Notes under the pieces: model-generated
Told to the model about the DNA's origin: nothing
The model's input: only the letters and a program-made list of their open reading frames with translations
Database searches by the model: none
Program-made: the position numbers and the translations under genes
NCBI RefSeq assembly: GCF_002075795.1
Contig: NZ_CP020472.1
Span: 3,331,001-3,395,000, forward strand
Direction of reading: 5' to 3'
Origin: Shewanella japonica
GTDB taxonomy: Bacteria; Pseudomonadota; Gammaproteobacteria; Enterobacterales; Shewanellaceae
Length of the DNA stretch: 64,000 nucleotides
Shown here: one piece after another, positions 29,324 through 38,090 of the stretch
Layout of the letters: each line of letters starts with the position of its first letter
Position numbering within the stretch: the first letter of the stretch is position 1

Positions 29324-29980
29324 ATGGCTTTATCAAGAGAACAACTTGCTCAACGTGTAGCACAAGAAATGCAAGACGGCTTTTACGTTAACTTAGGTAT
29401 CGGTATTCCAACATTAGTCGCTAATTACATTCCAGACGGCATGAGCGTCATGCTTCAATCTGAAAATGGCTTGCTGGGTATGGGCGAGTTCCCAACCGAA
29501 GACACCATTGATGCTGATTTAATTAATGCAGGTAAACAAACGGTCACCGCTGTTGATGGCGCATCTTTTTTCTCATCAGCAGAAAGCTTTGCCATGATCC
29601 GCGGCGGTCATGTGGATTTAACCGTACTAGGTGCATTTGAAGTGGATGTTAATGGTTCAATTGCATCATGGATGATCCCAGGAAAATTAATTAAAGGCAT
29701 GGGCGGCGCAATGGATTTAGTGGCTGGCGCTGACAATATTATCGTCACCATGATGCACGCTGATAAAAAAGGTAACTCAAAGCTACTGCCTCTATGTGAG
29801 CTGCCATTAACAGGCTACGGCTGCATCAAACGTGTCATGACAGACTTGGCCTTTATGGAAATCAAAGACGGCGCATTTCACTTGTTAGAGCGAGCACCAG
29901 GGGTGAGCGTTGAAGAGATTGCTTCTAAAACTGCAGGTAAGTTGGTCGTGCCAGAGCATGTACCAGAAATGGTGTTTTAA
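29324..29980 (+). CDS. atoA: 3-oxoacid CoA-transferase subunit B
   Basis: The 218-residue beta subunit. The catalytic glutamate lies in 'SENGLLGMG', and 'NLGIGIPTLV' is the family N-terminal signature. AAGGAG precedes the ATG. It is the last gene of the liu operon and is followed by an intrinsic terminator. Confidence 0.95.
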   Translation: MALSREQLAQRVAQEMQDGFYVNLGIGIPTLVANYIPDGMSVMLQSENGLLGMGEFPTEDTIDADLINAGKQTVTAVDGASFFSSAESFAMIRGGHVDLTVLGAFEVDVNGSIASWMIPGKLIKGMGGAMDLVAGADNIIVTMMHADKKGNSKLLPLCELPLTGYGCIKRVMTDLAFMEIKDGAFHLLERAPGVSVEEIASKTAGKLVVPEHVPEMVF

Positions 29981-30019
29981 ATTGAATGTTTGATTCAATT
30001 TAACTTTGGATAAAAAATC

Positions 30020-30051
30020 AAAAGCGAGCTTCATTTGAGGTTCGCTTTTTT
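30020..30051 (+). terminator. Terminator of the liu operon
   Basis: The stem AAAGCGA (30021-30027)/TCGCTTT (30042-30048) is followed by T residues to 30051. It starts about 40 bases after the atoA stop. Confidence 0.75.
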
Positions 30052-30084
30052 GTTGGTGATTCTGAAGTTTTATGAGATTGCTTA

Positions 30085-30185
30085 AAGCCACAAAGATAAC
30101 AGCAAGATCAAAGTCGTGGCGCTTCGCCCACACCAGACGAAAGGGAAACAACAGCATTTCCCTTCTCGACATCCCTTGCCGCTCC
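30085..30185. repeat. Two-hairpin intergenic element
   Basis: A more GC-rich block than its surroundings. It has one imperfect hairpin (GTGGCG..CGCCCAC, 30116-30131) and one perfect 8-bp hairpin (AAGGGAAA/TTTCCCTT, 30141-30148/30157-30164). It resembles an interspersed intergenic repeat rather than a gene. A 100-codon minus-strand frame across it has no ribosome site or domain. Confidence 0.5.
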
Positions 30186-30275
30186 AAAGAAGTATTTTCC
30201 TATGACTATTAAGCCAATTCAATGGAGATTGTTGTGTCTCTGAACTTCAATAGTAATTATTATCTAGATTACTCC

Positions 30276-30293
30276 ATATCAAGTTTTTGATAT
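30276..30293. promoter_or_regulatory. Palindrome upstream of the HEPN-like gene
   Basis: ATATCAA-gttt-TTGATAT is a perfect 7-base inverted repeat about 75 bases before the TTG start at 30365. It is a possible operator. Confidence 0.4.
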
Positions 30294-30364
30294 AGATTAG
30301 TTCCTAGTTCACATTTACCAAGTTACTATAACTTAATAAATTTTTAAATTATGGAGCACTAAAA

Positions 30365-31225
30365 TTGGCACTCCCCATCTTTGTGGAAAATATACGAGAT
30401 ATTTTTCAAACTGCAGCTCTAATAAACAATGAACTAATAATTAGAACCAATATATCTGGTGAAAGCATATTCTCATATCCGCTTGATGAAGTAACACCGA
30501 AGGAGTTATTACGTTGGGGTAAAAAAGATCTAAAAGGTAAAGATGCTCATGCTCGTTCAAATGGAATTACTAATGCAAAAAAATCAATAGACCTCCTCAT
30601 TGAACAAAATCTAAAATCTTTAAATATTTCTGTAAAAAATAAAAATGTAACTGAATTCATAAAAAAAAGCCCTGTTTTAGAAGAAGGTGGAAACTCTAAA
30701 ACACAACTAATTGCATCTCTTGGTATCGCACCTTCAATATTAATTTCCGATATCTGGGCACACAGAAATGATGCTGAACATGAATACTTAATTCCTCCAC
30801 TAAGAGATGTTAAACAAGCAATTGAAGTTGCTGAACTTTTAATGTTAAGTAATGATACTAGAGAAAGACAAGCTCACAATATAGAGATTAGAGATGTCAA
30901 AATCGAAAACCTTGGAAATAAATCTAATGAAGAAGATCCATTCAGATTAGCACCAATCCCTATGGGAGTTATTTTCAGTTGGGAGTTTGCTGAAAAGAGA
31001 ACCCTATTCAAACTACAGTATAATGAATTTAAAGAAGGTAACTATCAAAGCTACATTTATGAGTTTAAAGGTTATGAGCATGAGTATTTATTACTAATAA
31101 AAGCCTCCTTTTGCGAGAAAACCTATGATAGAGAAGAATTTGAAAGCACTATTGAAGAGTTTTTAGAATACATATATGGCAAATCCTTTAGAGTTCGAGA
31201 ATTTCAATATAATGATCCCCAATAA
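30365..31225 (+). CDS. Putative HEPN-domain protein (unknown)
   Basis: A 286-residue soluble protein. The TTG start is supported by GGAG eight bases upstream, with no better start. Around residues 110-150 it shows an Arg134-x4-His139 motif in 'IWAHRNDAEHEY', followed by a helix. This is the RX4-6H signature of HEPN ribonuclease/antitoxin-type domains. A preceding helix with paired basic/polar residues (62-82) fits the four-helix fold. The C-terminal half (about 190-280) is mixed alpha/beta with no recognised motif. It is AT-rich relative to its neighbours and lies in an accessory patch without an obvious partner gene. HEPN assignment rests on motif only. Confidence 0.6.
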   Translation: MALPIFVENIRDIFQTAALINNELIIRTNISGESIFSYPLDEVTPKELLRWGKKDLKGKDAHARSNGITNAKKSIDLLIEQNLKSLNISVKNKNVTEFIKKSPVLEEGGNSKTQLIASLGIAPSILISDIWAHRNDAEHEYLIPPLRDVKQAIEVAELLMLSNDTRERQAHNIEIRDVKIENLGNKSNEEDPFRLAPIPMGVIFSWEFAEKRTLFKLQYNEFKEGNYQSYIYEFKGYEHEYLLLIKASFCEKTYDREEFESTIEEFLEYIYGKSFRVREFQYNDPQ

Positions 31226-31310
31226 AGCTTTACTAAGTCATTTTTCTTCTTGAAATAATAAGTGGAGTCAAAGTTATCTAACTCAGAAGATTCCAGTTAC
31301 CCGCTGCCAA

Positions 31311-31452
31311 TTAAACATCTTCCGTTGGAAGTGTCTGAATGCGTTAAGCTCATTTGCATGATGGAGGCTGGTCATTCTCGTGCATCCATGCACCACATGA
31401 CATTCAGGCATCCTGACTATCGACGCCGACATGGCCTCAGATTGAGCTATGG
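31311..31452. repeat. 142-bp duplicated element, copy A
   Basis: It aligns without gaps to 32162-32303 (offset 851). It contains a hairpin GTGCAT-cc-ATGCAC (31380-31393) nested in GTCAT/ATGAC (31371-31375/31397-31401). A short open frame runs through both copies, but no ribosome site or full-length conservation supports a gene. Confidence 0.8.
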
Positions 31453-31547
31453 ATGGTGAATCTCAGGCGGTAGCAAATTCGCTTATTTAGCATGAAATTG
31501 CTCGTTTAAAAAGGTATTTCGTAGCGCCCAAGGCTCTTACAATCTCA

Positions 31548-31979
31548 CTAAAACTTAATTATCTCCCCTTTAGCCTCAAGTTCATTTAAATATTTTAAGG
31601 ATGCTTTGTCATCATAATAAACAGACCAGTCGAAAAAAAATTTTTGAATATACATTACTGCAGCACCTAAAAACATGAATAAATATCCATCTTGATTTGG
31701 TAAAATACCCTTAGTTTCCTGAGCTATCATTCCAAACCAAATCCCCTTAACCCAAAATAGATACACGTGTAAACAGAAGACAATAAAAGCGATTAATAAG
31801 CAAAAAGCTGCACTGAAGCTAAAAGGCGCTTTACCATGCTTCTTGAAGTCATAACTTGAACTACCAAAATTATCTACTTTGAATATTTCCATAGTTTTTC
31901 CACTAAATACAAAACGTATTAAAGCTCCATAACCGTAGGTAAATATAAAAAAGATAATTAACCCCATCACGATAGCCAT
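31548..31979 (-). CDS. Small membrane protein between direct repeats
   Basis: A 143-residue protein with three or four hydrophobic segments (about 3-22, 54-75, 95-112) and polar loops. The start is ATG 31979 with a strong GGAGG seven bases upstream; five extra codons in the longer frame are discarded. No family was recognised. It sits between the two copies of a 142-bp repeat, suggesting it arrived or duplicated with them. Confidence 0.65.
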   Translation of the reverse strand: MAIVMGLIIFFIFTYGYGALIRFVFSGKTMEIFKVDNFGSSSYDFKKHGKAPFSFSAAFCLLIAFIVFCLHVYLFWVKGIWFGMIAQETKGILPNQDGYLFMFLGAAVMYIQKFFFDWSVYYDDKASLKYLNELEAKGEIIKF

Positions 31980-32341
31980 TAAGTTACCCTCCAAATAGTT
32001 TGAACGAAAAAGTATAGTTAAATCTCAATCTTCATAATAAATATCTTTCTCCACAAAGCTAATTTCATCCTTTTGGATTATAAAAGGAATAAGTGGATGA
32101 TTAAGTAAGGCCTGATTAAGTGATGATTAAGTCTCTTTCCAACACCAAATGAACCTACCGGTTAAATGATCTCCGTTAGAAGTGTCTGAATTCGTTAAGT
32201 TCATTTGCGTGATGGAGGCTGGTCATTCTCGTGCATCCATGCACCACATGACATTAAGGCATCCTGCCTATCGACGCCGACATAGCCTCAGTTAAGCCAT
32301 GGTCACTCTTAGCATCCCAGCTAGAGTCAAATTAAAAAATA
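31980..32341. other. Intergenic stretch with repeat copy B
   Basis: It holds the promoter of the small membrane protein and repeat copy B, then the 3' side of the azurin gene. No gene was seen. Confidence 0.6.
32162..32303. repeat. 142-bp duplicated element, copy B
   Basis: The second, direct copy of 31311-31452, with the same nested hairpin and scattered substitutions. Confidence 0.8.
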
Positions 32342-32797
32342 TTAGGCTTCTATCACAAAGCTGCCTTGCATAATCGCCCAGTGACCAGGAAATGAACAAA
32401 AGAATCGGTAAGCGGCTTTGCTATCTAACCCCTCAATATTAAACGTTATTGATGTTGAGCCACCGCCGCCAATAACGTCAGTATGGGCTAACACTCTTTC
32501 ATCACCCGCTTTTATATAGCTGTTATCAACACCTGCGGTCATGCCGTCATTCGCAATAGCTTGAACATTGTCAGCAGTGCTTAGTACCCAGTTATGGCCC
32601 ATTGCTGATTTAGGTAAACTGCCTGAATGATGTAAGTTTAAGGTCACTTCTTTACAGGTCGCTGGCACTGATAAACTTTTCTTATCAAATTGCATCGCAT
32701 CATTGGCCGTAATTGTTAGTTCGCACTCACTTGCGTTAACGTTTAGGCTCATTAACATTACGCCTAGTGCAGCAGTAGCTTTAATCATGTTGGTCAT
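32342..32797 (-). CDS. Azurin (periplasmic type 1 copper protein)
   Basis: A 151-residue precursor from the ATG at 32797 (AAGGAA upstream). The signal peptide ends near Ala22, and the mature protein, starting about SECEL, has azurin length. Copper ligands are visible: His68 in GHNW, Cys134, His139 and Met143 in C-x4-H-x3-M. Azurin carries electrons in the periplasm, for example to cytochrome c peroxidase or nitrite reductase. A Fur-box-like sequence lies upstream. Neighbours show no matching oxidase. Confidence 0.93.
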   Translation of the reverse strand: MTNMIKATAALGVMLMSLNVNASECELTITANDAMQFDKKSLSVPATCKEVTLNLHHSGSLPKSAMGHNWVLSTADNVQAIANDGMTAGVDNSYIKAGDERVLAHTDVIGGGGSTSITFNIEGLDSKAAYRFFCSFPGHWAIMQGSFVIEA

Positions 32798-33123
32798 ATC
32801 ATTTCCTTGTGACGTTATAGAATGCATTGTTATTAAAAACGAAAGCATACTAAAACAATTCACAGCAAATGAGAATGATTATCAATTGTAAATAAGTTAA
32901 ATATTGATTAGCACTTAGCGAATAACCCTTTAGGAGAAATCAAAAGAGTTTGCGTATTCTACTCTTCTAGGATGCTTACTTCATATGTCTGCGTATATAA
33001 AAAATATCGATTATGTGGCAAAAGAGCGCTGTAATTTAATCTTTAATTACCGCTTTGCATGTAAGATAGGGGGTTAATCTTCCCAAATAGGCTCTGCCCT
33101 ATTGCCATTGTTAGGCTAATTTC
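32798..33123. other. Intergenic region, azurin / TSUP transporter
   Basis: A divergent spacer of about 325 bases. It contains the Fur-like box. The remainder is AT-rich with no ORF. Confidence 0.6.
32868..32888 (-). promoter_or_regulatory. Candidate Fur box of the azurin gene
   Basis: On the minus strand CAATTGATAATCATTCTCATT closely matches the 19-bp Fur consensus (GATAATGATAATCATTATC and the common TGATAATCATTCTCATT form). It lies about 70 bases upstream of the azurin ATG, in the promoter zone. Confidence 0.65.
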
Positions 33124-33903
33124 ATGACGTTTGATATTTTATTACTGTTACTTGCTGGTTTTTTTGGCGGCGTTTTAAACTCGCTAGCTGGCGGCGGTAG
33201 TTTTATCACTTTCCCTGCATTAATATTTGTTGGCGTGCCACCGATTATGGCTAATGCAACCAATACTTTTTCGTCCTTTGCTGGATATCTCAGTGGTGCA
33301 TTTGCATTTAGACGAGAGCTGCTTGCTCATAAAAAAGAGATTAAAACCATTATCATCACCAGTTTATTTGGTGGTGCTTTCGGCGCATGGCTATTACTCA
33401 TTTCTCCAGAGACCGTGTTCCAACAAGCGATTCCTTGGTTACTATTATTTGCAACCTTACTGTTTATTTTTGGCTCTAAAATCAATGCCTTTTTCAGTCG
33501 TTTATCGAATCAACATAAGTATGCCTCTCAATTGGGCGCGGTAATGTTATTTTTAGTGCTACTAGCTGTCTGTATATACGGCGGTTTTTTCAATGCGGGG
33601 TTAGGCATTATCGGTTTAAGCTATTTGGCATTAGCTGGGCACACTAATATCAATGCGATGAATGGCATTAAGCTAGTCATTTCTTCATCGGTTTCCTTAA
33701 TCGCTATTATTTTATTTATCTACAATGATGCAATTGCTTGGTTCGAGGGGGTTACGGTACTGGTTGGTACTTTGATTGGCGGTTATATGTCAGCCCATAT
33801 TGCTAACAAGGTATCCCAAGTACGCATGAGGCAGTTTGTGATTGTGATGAGTTGCGCCATTACGGTTTATTTCTTTTACTCCACATATTCTAACCCTCTG
33901 TAA
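33124..33903 (+). CDS. TSUP-family (TauE/SafE) membrane transporter
   Basis: A 259-residue protein with about eight hydrophobic segments. The family signature near the N-terminus is 'GFFGGVLNSLAGGGSFITFP', and the matching second-half repeat is 'GGFFNAGLGIIG'. TSUP proteins export sulfite, sulfoacetate or related anions; the substrate is not predictable. The 3' end of the gene and following bases are repeated twice downstream. Confidence 0.9.
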   Translation: MTFDILLLLLAGFFGGVLNSLAGGGSFITFPALIFVGVPPIMANATNTFSSFAGYLSGAFAFRRELLAHKKEIKTIIITSLFGGAFGAWLLLISPETVFQQAIPWLLLFATLLFIFGSKINAFFSRLSNQHKYASQLGAVMLFLVLLAVCIYGGFFNAGLGIIGLSYLALAGHTNINAMNGIKLVISSSVSLIAIILFIYNDAIAWFEGVTVLVGTLIGGYMSAHIANKVSQVRMRQFVIVMSCAITVYFFYSTYSNPL

Positions 33904-34075
33904 AAACTAGATGCAGCTTGTTTTTGTAATGAGCTTTAACAGTTCGGTGTATTTGTTTTACACCACATATTTATACCTTCCCCAAAAAACTAGGTGCAGC
34001 TTGTTATTGTAATAAGCTGCATCATTACGGTGTATTTCTCTTACTCCACTTATTGTCATCCTCTCAAAAGATGAG
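33861..34075 (+). repeat. Three imperfect 82-83-bp tandem repeats at the TSUP 3' end
   Basis: The block starting in the last codons of the transporter ('ttacggtttatttctttta') recurs at about 33943 and 34026, spaced 82-83 bases. The second part 'aactagatgcagcttg' also recurs. The copies are diverged, so the duplication is not recent. Confidence 0.8.
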
Positions 34076-34302
34076 ATACATGTAGTGAGTGACTCCTATT
34101 CCAGTTTCATTCTTAACAACAAAGCGGTGTTAATTACAGATATAAGGTTATCGTTTCTGGCAGGTCACCGCTTTGTTACCGAAGTAACAATTCAGGGTTT
34201 AAGCAAAGTAAAACTCACTACTAAGCTTCAGCCAAAAGTCCCATACCGAAGAGGCTTAAACTAAAATAAAACGAAATAATTCTGTAACAAGCAATAAACC
34301 CA
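33904..34302. other. Intergenic stretch after the TSUP gene
   Basis: It contains tandem repeat copies two and three to about 34075. A loose inverted pair 'aaagcggtg'/'caccgcttt' (about 34121 and 34167) follows. No ORF was seen. Confidence 0.55.
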
Positions 34303-34851
34303 ATGAAAACCCAGACATATATAGTAAATGGAATTTACGATACTGAAAAAATGTACCTCACGATTGGTAAAGACTCAGTAGAGAAGCACTTTAAACCTTA
34401 CCGTAAATACATTAGTCGTTATAACATCGAAAAAGAATCATTAGTTAGACTTCAAAATATTAATGGAGTCCCCAATTTAATCGACTGTGATGACAGAAAC
34501 AAAACACTGGTGATGTCAAAAATTTCGGGTAAAACGCCAGCCTATCTAACCCGTGATAACTTGAAAGATTTGATTAAATTAGTCAATAAAATGCTCGATG
34601 CAGGTGTTGCCCGTCACGCATTACCCATAAGAGATATCATTGTTGATAATCAGAATAAATTAGGCTTAGTAGACTTCGAACGCTCTACTTTACGCGGCTC
34701 AATCATCCGCCTTGATTGGTATGTGGCCAAAAAAGTCACTCACTACCATTTATATCGATTAATTGCTCAATTCCAGCCTGACCTACTTACGAATAAGCAA
34801 AGCCAAAAACTCAATGCTGTAACTCGAATTCGACACTTCTTCAAACGCTAG
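34303..34851 (+). CDS. Kinase-like small protein (Kdo/RIO-kinase-like fold)
   Basis: A 182-residue protein. The C-terminal half shows 'RHALPIRDIIVDNQNKLGLVDFERS' spread over about 105-130. An HxxxxRD-like catalytic loop is followed by VDFE, resembling the catalytic and metal-binding loops of lipopolysaccharide/RIO-type kinases. The N-terminus (1-60) has a Lys in 'VEKHFKPY' that could be the ATP lysine. It is shorter than WaaP kinases. No neighbouring LPS genes were seen. The function is inferred only from motif pattern. Confidence 0.65.
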   Translation: MKTQTYIVNGIYDTEKMYLTIGKDSVEKHFKPYRKYISRYNIEKESLVRLQNINGVPNLIDCDDRNKTLVMSKISGKTPAYLTRDNLKDLIKLVNKMLDAGVARHALPIRDIIVDNQNKLGLVDFERSTLRGSIIRLDWYVAKKVTHYHLYRLIAQFQPDLLTNKQSQKLNAVTRIRHFFKR

Positions 34852-35144
34852 TACAGCGTGCTTTACTAGAAACAGCCGGCGATTGTCATGCTTTAACTGC
34901 TTTCAGTGCAAATCAGTCTATTGGTTGATAGTGGTTGTTTTTAATCAAGATTAATCAACCTGCAAAACTCACAACATATAGCAAAATCAGTAAATTAGAT
35001 CAAATTCGTTATTATATTCAACATTAAATATCACCTATTAATTCAGTGGGTTTAATCGTGCAAGTTTTGCATTTTATATTAGGCTTAAAGATTGTCATCT
35101 ATTGACATAAAGCAGTGATTTGACAAACTTCTAAGGAGAGAAAA

Positions 35145-36446
35145 ATGTCTAAGAAATTAATAGCGCTACTTATCTCAGGTCTATTGCTGGGTTGTGGTAG
35201 TAGTGATGATTCAGAAGAGCCAGCACCAGAAGCTGAAATACCGCAACCAGAGGTTGAAGATCCCGCTCCCACACCAACCCAAGGTATCTTTATCGATAGT
35301 GCCGTTATTGGTATTGGATATCGAACAGAAACTCAATCTGGAGTCACTGATGAAGAAGGTAATTATAATTACCTTGAAGGTGAAACTGTCACTTTCTTTA
35401 TCGGCGACCTAACCTTCCCTGCAACACCAGCATCAGGAGTTGTCACCCCTTTTAATATTGCGGCATCTGAAAGTGTTGATGACAATCAAGTAGTAAACAT
35501 CGCAAGGTTGCTACAAACGCTTGACCAAGATGGCGATACTTCCAATGGGATTACCATTACCGATACCGCTATCGCAACAGCTGAACCGGTTGATTTTAAT
35601 TTAAGCACAGATGAATTTGCCGATGATCCTGCGGTTAAAACCACTATTGAAAATGGCGGTCAAGATACCGCTGTAACAGACTTAGTTGATGCAGACGATG
35701 CTGTCGACCACTTAACCGAACAAGTTGCGGCGAATGGCGTTCAGGTTGGTATCACAGGCACTTGGCATTATCCAGATGACGATAATGATTTACTCACGTT
35801 AGTATTCTTTAACGATGGCACCTATGCGCATTTTGAAGTTGACTCAGAGGATGAAGAGGAAGAGTCAGGAATGGAATGGGGAATGTACAGCCGTGACAGC
35901 GAAACCAACCGTGTTATTGCCAGTCAAACATTTGATGAAAATGGCGATACAGGCTTAACTGATTTTACTGACGTAGATGGTGCACCTTTATTATTTGCCG
36001 AAGTTATGGAAGAACAATTAGTCCTTTCAATCGACGAAGATGCCAATGACTCAATTGATGAAACACTTAATTTTGATAAGCAAGGCAGCGAGGGTGTTGT
36101 CGGCACCTGGTTAGTAAAAGCAACCGATGATCAACCCGGTGATGAAAATGACTTGTTGATGTTGTTATTTAACGATGATGGAACATACATTCATGCAGAA
36201 ATAGACCTAGATGGTGAGGCCGAAGAGTCTGGCATGGAATGGGGAACCTACAGTATCGATAGTGAAAGCAATATGGTCACAGTAACCCAAACGTTTGATA
36301 GTAATGGAGACACTGGGTTAACTGATTTTGTCGGTGAAGATGGGCCTTCCCTATCAATGTCGGCACAAGGCAATACGTTGCTTTTATATATCGACGAGGA
36401 TGGTGATGGCGACGTTGATACTCAGATGTTATTCCTGCGTCAATAA
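35145..36446 (+). CDS. Large acidic lipoprotein with internal repeats
   Basis: A 433-residue lipoprotein (LLLGC17 lipobox) with a Pro/Glu-rich linker (20-46). A beta domain at about 47-125 ('VIGIGYRTET', 'NYNYLEGETVTFFIG') is common in Shewanella and Vibrio surface lipoproteins. Two homologous repeats of about 110 residues cover 205-315 and 320-430; both begin GTW and contain ESGMEWG and 'NGDTGLTDF'. It is very acidic, with Asp-rich loops typical of Ca-binding surfaces. AGGAG precedes the ATG. It is probably surface or periplasmic; the function is unknown. Confidence 0.75.
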   Translation: MSKKLIALLISGLLLGCGSSDDSEEPAPEAEIPQPEVEDPAPTPTQGIFIDSAVIGIGYRTETQSGVTDEEGNYNYLEGETVTFFIGDLTFPATPASGVVTPFNIAASESVDDNQVVNIARLLQTLDQDGDTSNGITITDTAIATAEPVDFNLSTDEFADDPAVKTTIENGGQDTAVTDLVDADDAVDHLTEQVAANGVQVGITGTWHYPDDDNDLLTLVFFNDGTYAHFEVDSEDEEEESGMEWGMYSRDSETNRVIASQTFDENGDTGLTDFTDVDGAPLLFAEVMEEQLVLSIDEDANDSIDETLNFDKQGSEGVVGTWLVKATDDQPGDENDLLMLLFNDDGTYIHAEIDLDGEAEESGMEWGTYSIDSESNMVTVTQTFDSNGDTGLTDFVGEDGPSLSMSAQGNTLLLYIDEDGDGDVDTQMLFLRQ

Positions 36447-36744
36447 ACAATGTACACAAGCTAACTCAGTAGGTTCAATCTACACCTTTAAGAATGCGCA
36501 ATACACGCCATGCTTGAATCTGCTGAGTTTTATTATCCCACCGTAATTAAGGCTTTATCATTACGACTTAATCAATAACGACACATCAACACTCCCCTCA
36601 AGTGAGTTAGCAAAAAATATAGCCGTAACAAACACGCATGTAATAACTTATTACTCAAGAAGAGACTAATAGATTTGATTTTTTTGCCTAATTATTGTTT
36701 GTTTATATACTGTTAGGAAGCAAGGACAATCGATAAGGAAAATT

Positions 36745-38037
36745 ATGGCTATAAATAATGTTGAGCCTGAGCTACCCGAGCCTATTCGCGAACACATTGG
36801 TCATTTTCTGATAGAGATATTGAGTTACTTTGATATTACGTTCAATAGTCACGATCTTGCTTCCGATTTCAGTTTACTCATTGCCACAATTTTACTGTCC
36901 TTGTTCTTCTTCTTTTTTGTTAAACATTTTGTAAAGCTCTTAATAACCAAGTTGTATAAAAACCAGAATACTAAAATAAGACTGACTGTTTCCCGTAAAA
37001 AAGTACCGACTAAAATCGCCCTTATCATTCCTTTTTATATCATTATTACCTCCATCGAACTCCTAATTGGTAAAGTCGGTTTTACGGCAGAACTCATTAA
37101 TAATATTTTGGGAGCCCTTGGCGGTTTATTCATCCTCATTGCCATATTTGCTGTTGTAGATACCTTATTACTTGTGTCATTAACCCACCCAATTGGGCAA
37201 AAATTTCCGCTCCATGGTATCGCTCAATTTGTAAAATTGTTCTCTATTGCTCTTGCAATATTAATGGTTACGTCTGTATTCATGAATAGAACGCCTATTT
37301 ATTTACTTTCGGGTATTGGTGTCCTTGCTGGCATGCTGATTTTCATTTTTAAAGAAACTTTACTGGGTTTTGTGGCCGGTATTCAGTTGGCAGCAAATGA
37401 TATGGTCACAATCGGACAATGGATCCAGTTAGATAAATATAAAATTAACGGCATTGTACAAGAGGTCACTTTAACAACAGTAAAAGTACAAAACTGGGAT
37501 AATACGATATCCATGGTGCCGTCACAGACATTGATGAATGAACCTTTTGTTAATTGGTATGGCGTTGAGCAAATAGGCGCGAGAAGAATTAAGCGTTGTT
37601 TATATATTGATATTGAGACCATCAACTTTATAGAAGAGCAGCAATTTTCATCCTTAATTCAAATAGAGCTTATCCGCCCTTATCTTGAAAAAAAAATGGC
37701 ACAACTCAATGAGTATAATGATGCGCTTTCATCGGATATATCATGTGTTAATCACCGTAAGCTTACCAATTTAGGCTGCTTTAGGGAGTATATGGCTCGC
37801 TACATAGAAAGCCATGGCAACATAAGAGCTGATTTAACATTAATAATTAAACAGTTAGAAACTAACAATTTTGGTATACCACTTGAAGTTTACTGCTTTG
37901 TAAATACGACTGTGCTTAGAGAGTTTGAACAAGTACAAGCGGATATTTTTGACCATTTTTATTCAATAATGAAAGAATTTAATTTGTCACCCGTTAAAGT
38001 CCCAATAAACGTATTAAAAGAAGACACGTACCAATAA
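36745..38037 (+). CDS. MscS-family mechanosensitive channel, YbdG-like
   Basis: A 430-residue protein with five hydrophobic segments (about 45-70, 90-110, 118-150, 160-182, 185-205). The MscS core follows ('GIGVLAGMLIFIFKETLLGFVAGIQLAANDMVTIGQWI'-type pore/beta region near 190-230), then a C-terminal cytoplasmic domain. Length and layout match YbdG, a minor osmotic channel of E. coli. AAGGA precedes the ATG. Confidence 0.88.
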   Translation: MAINNVEPELPEPIREHIGHFLIEILSYFDITFNSHDLASDFSLLIATILLSLFFFFFVKHFVKLLITKLYKNQNTKIRLTVSRKKVPTKIALIIPFYIIITSIELLIGKVGFTAELINNILGALGGLFILIAIFAVVDTLLLVSLTHPIGQKFPLHGIAQFVKLFSIALAILMVTSVFMNRTPIYLLSGIGVLAGMLIFIFKETLLGFVAGIQLAANDMVTIGQWIQLDKYKINGIVQEVTLTTVKVQNWDNTISMVPSQTLMNEPFVNWYGVEQIGARRIKRCLYIDIETINFIEEQQFSSLIQIELIRPYLEKKMAQLNEYNDALSSDISCVNHRKLTNLGCFREYMARYIESHGNIRADLTLIIKQLETNNFGIPLEVYCFVNTTVLREFEQVQADIFDHFYSIMKEFNLSPVKVPINVLKEDTYQ

Positions 38038-38090
38038 AATTAACTTATAGGGAAGCATAGATGTTGCTTCCCTCCTTATCTAACAAACTG

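Noticed and set aside
29885-30187. 100-codon minus-strand ORF after atoA
   Set aside because: It overlaps the atoA 3' end and the liu terminator, has no ribosome site or domain, and crosses a hairpin element.
31262-31459. 65-codon ORF in repeat copy A
   Set aside because: The second copy stops earlier and lacks a start. It is better explained as a repeat than a gene.
31311-32303. Integron cassette with attC sites
   Set aside because: The repeats lack the paired RYYYAAC/GTTRRRY ends and overall palindromic form of attC, and no integrase is nearby.
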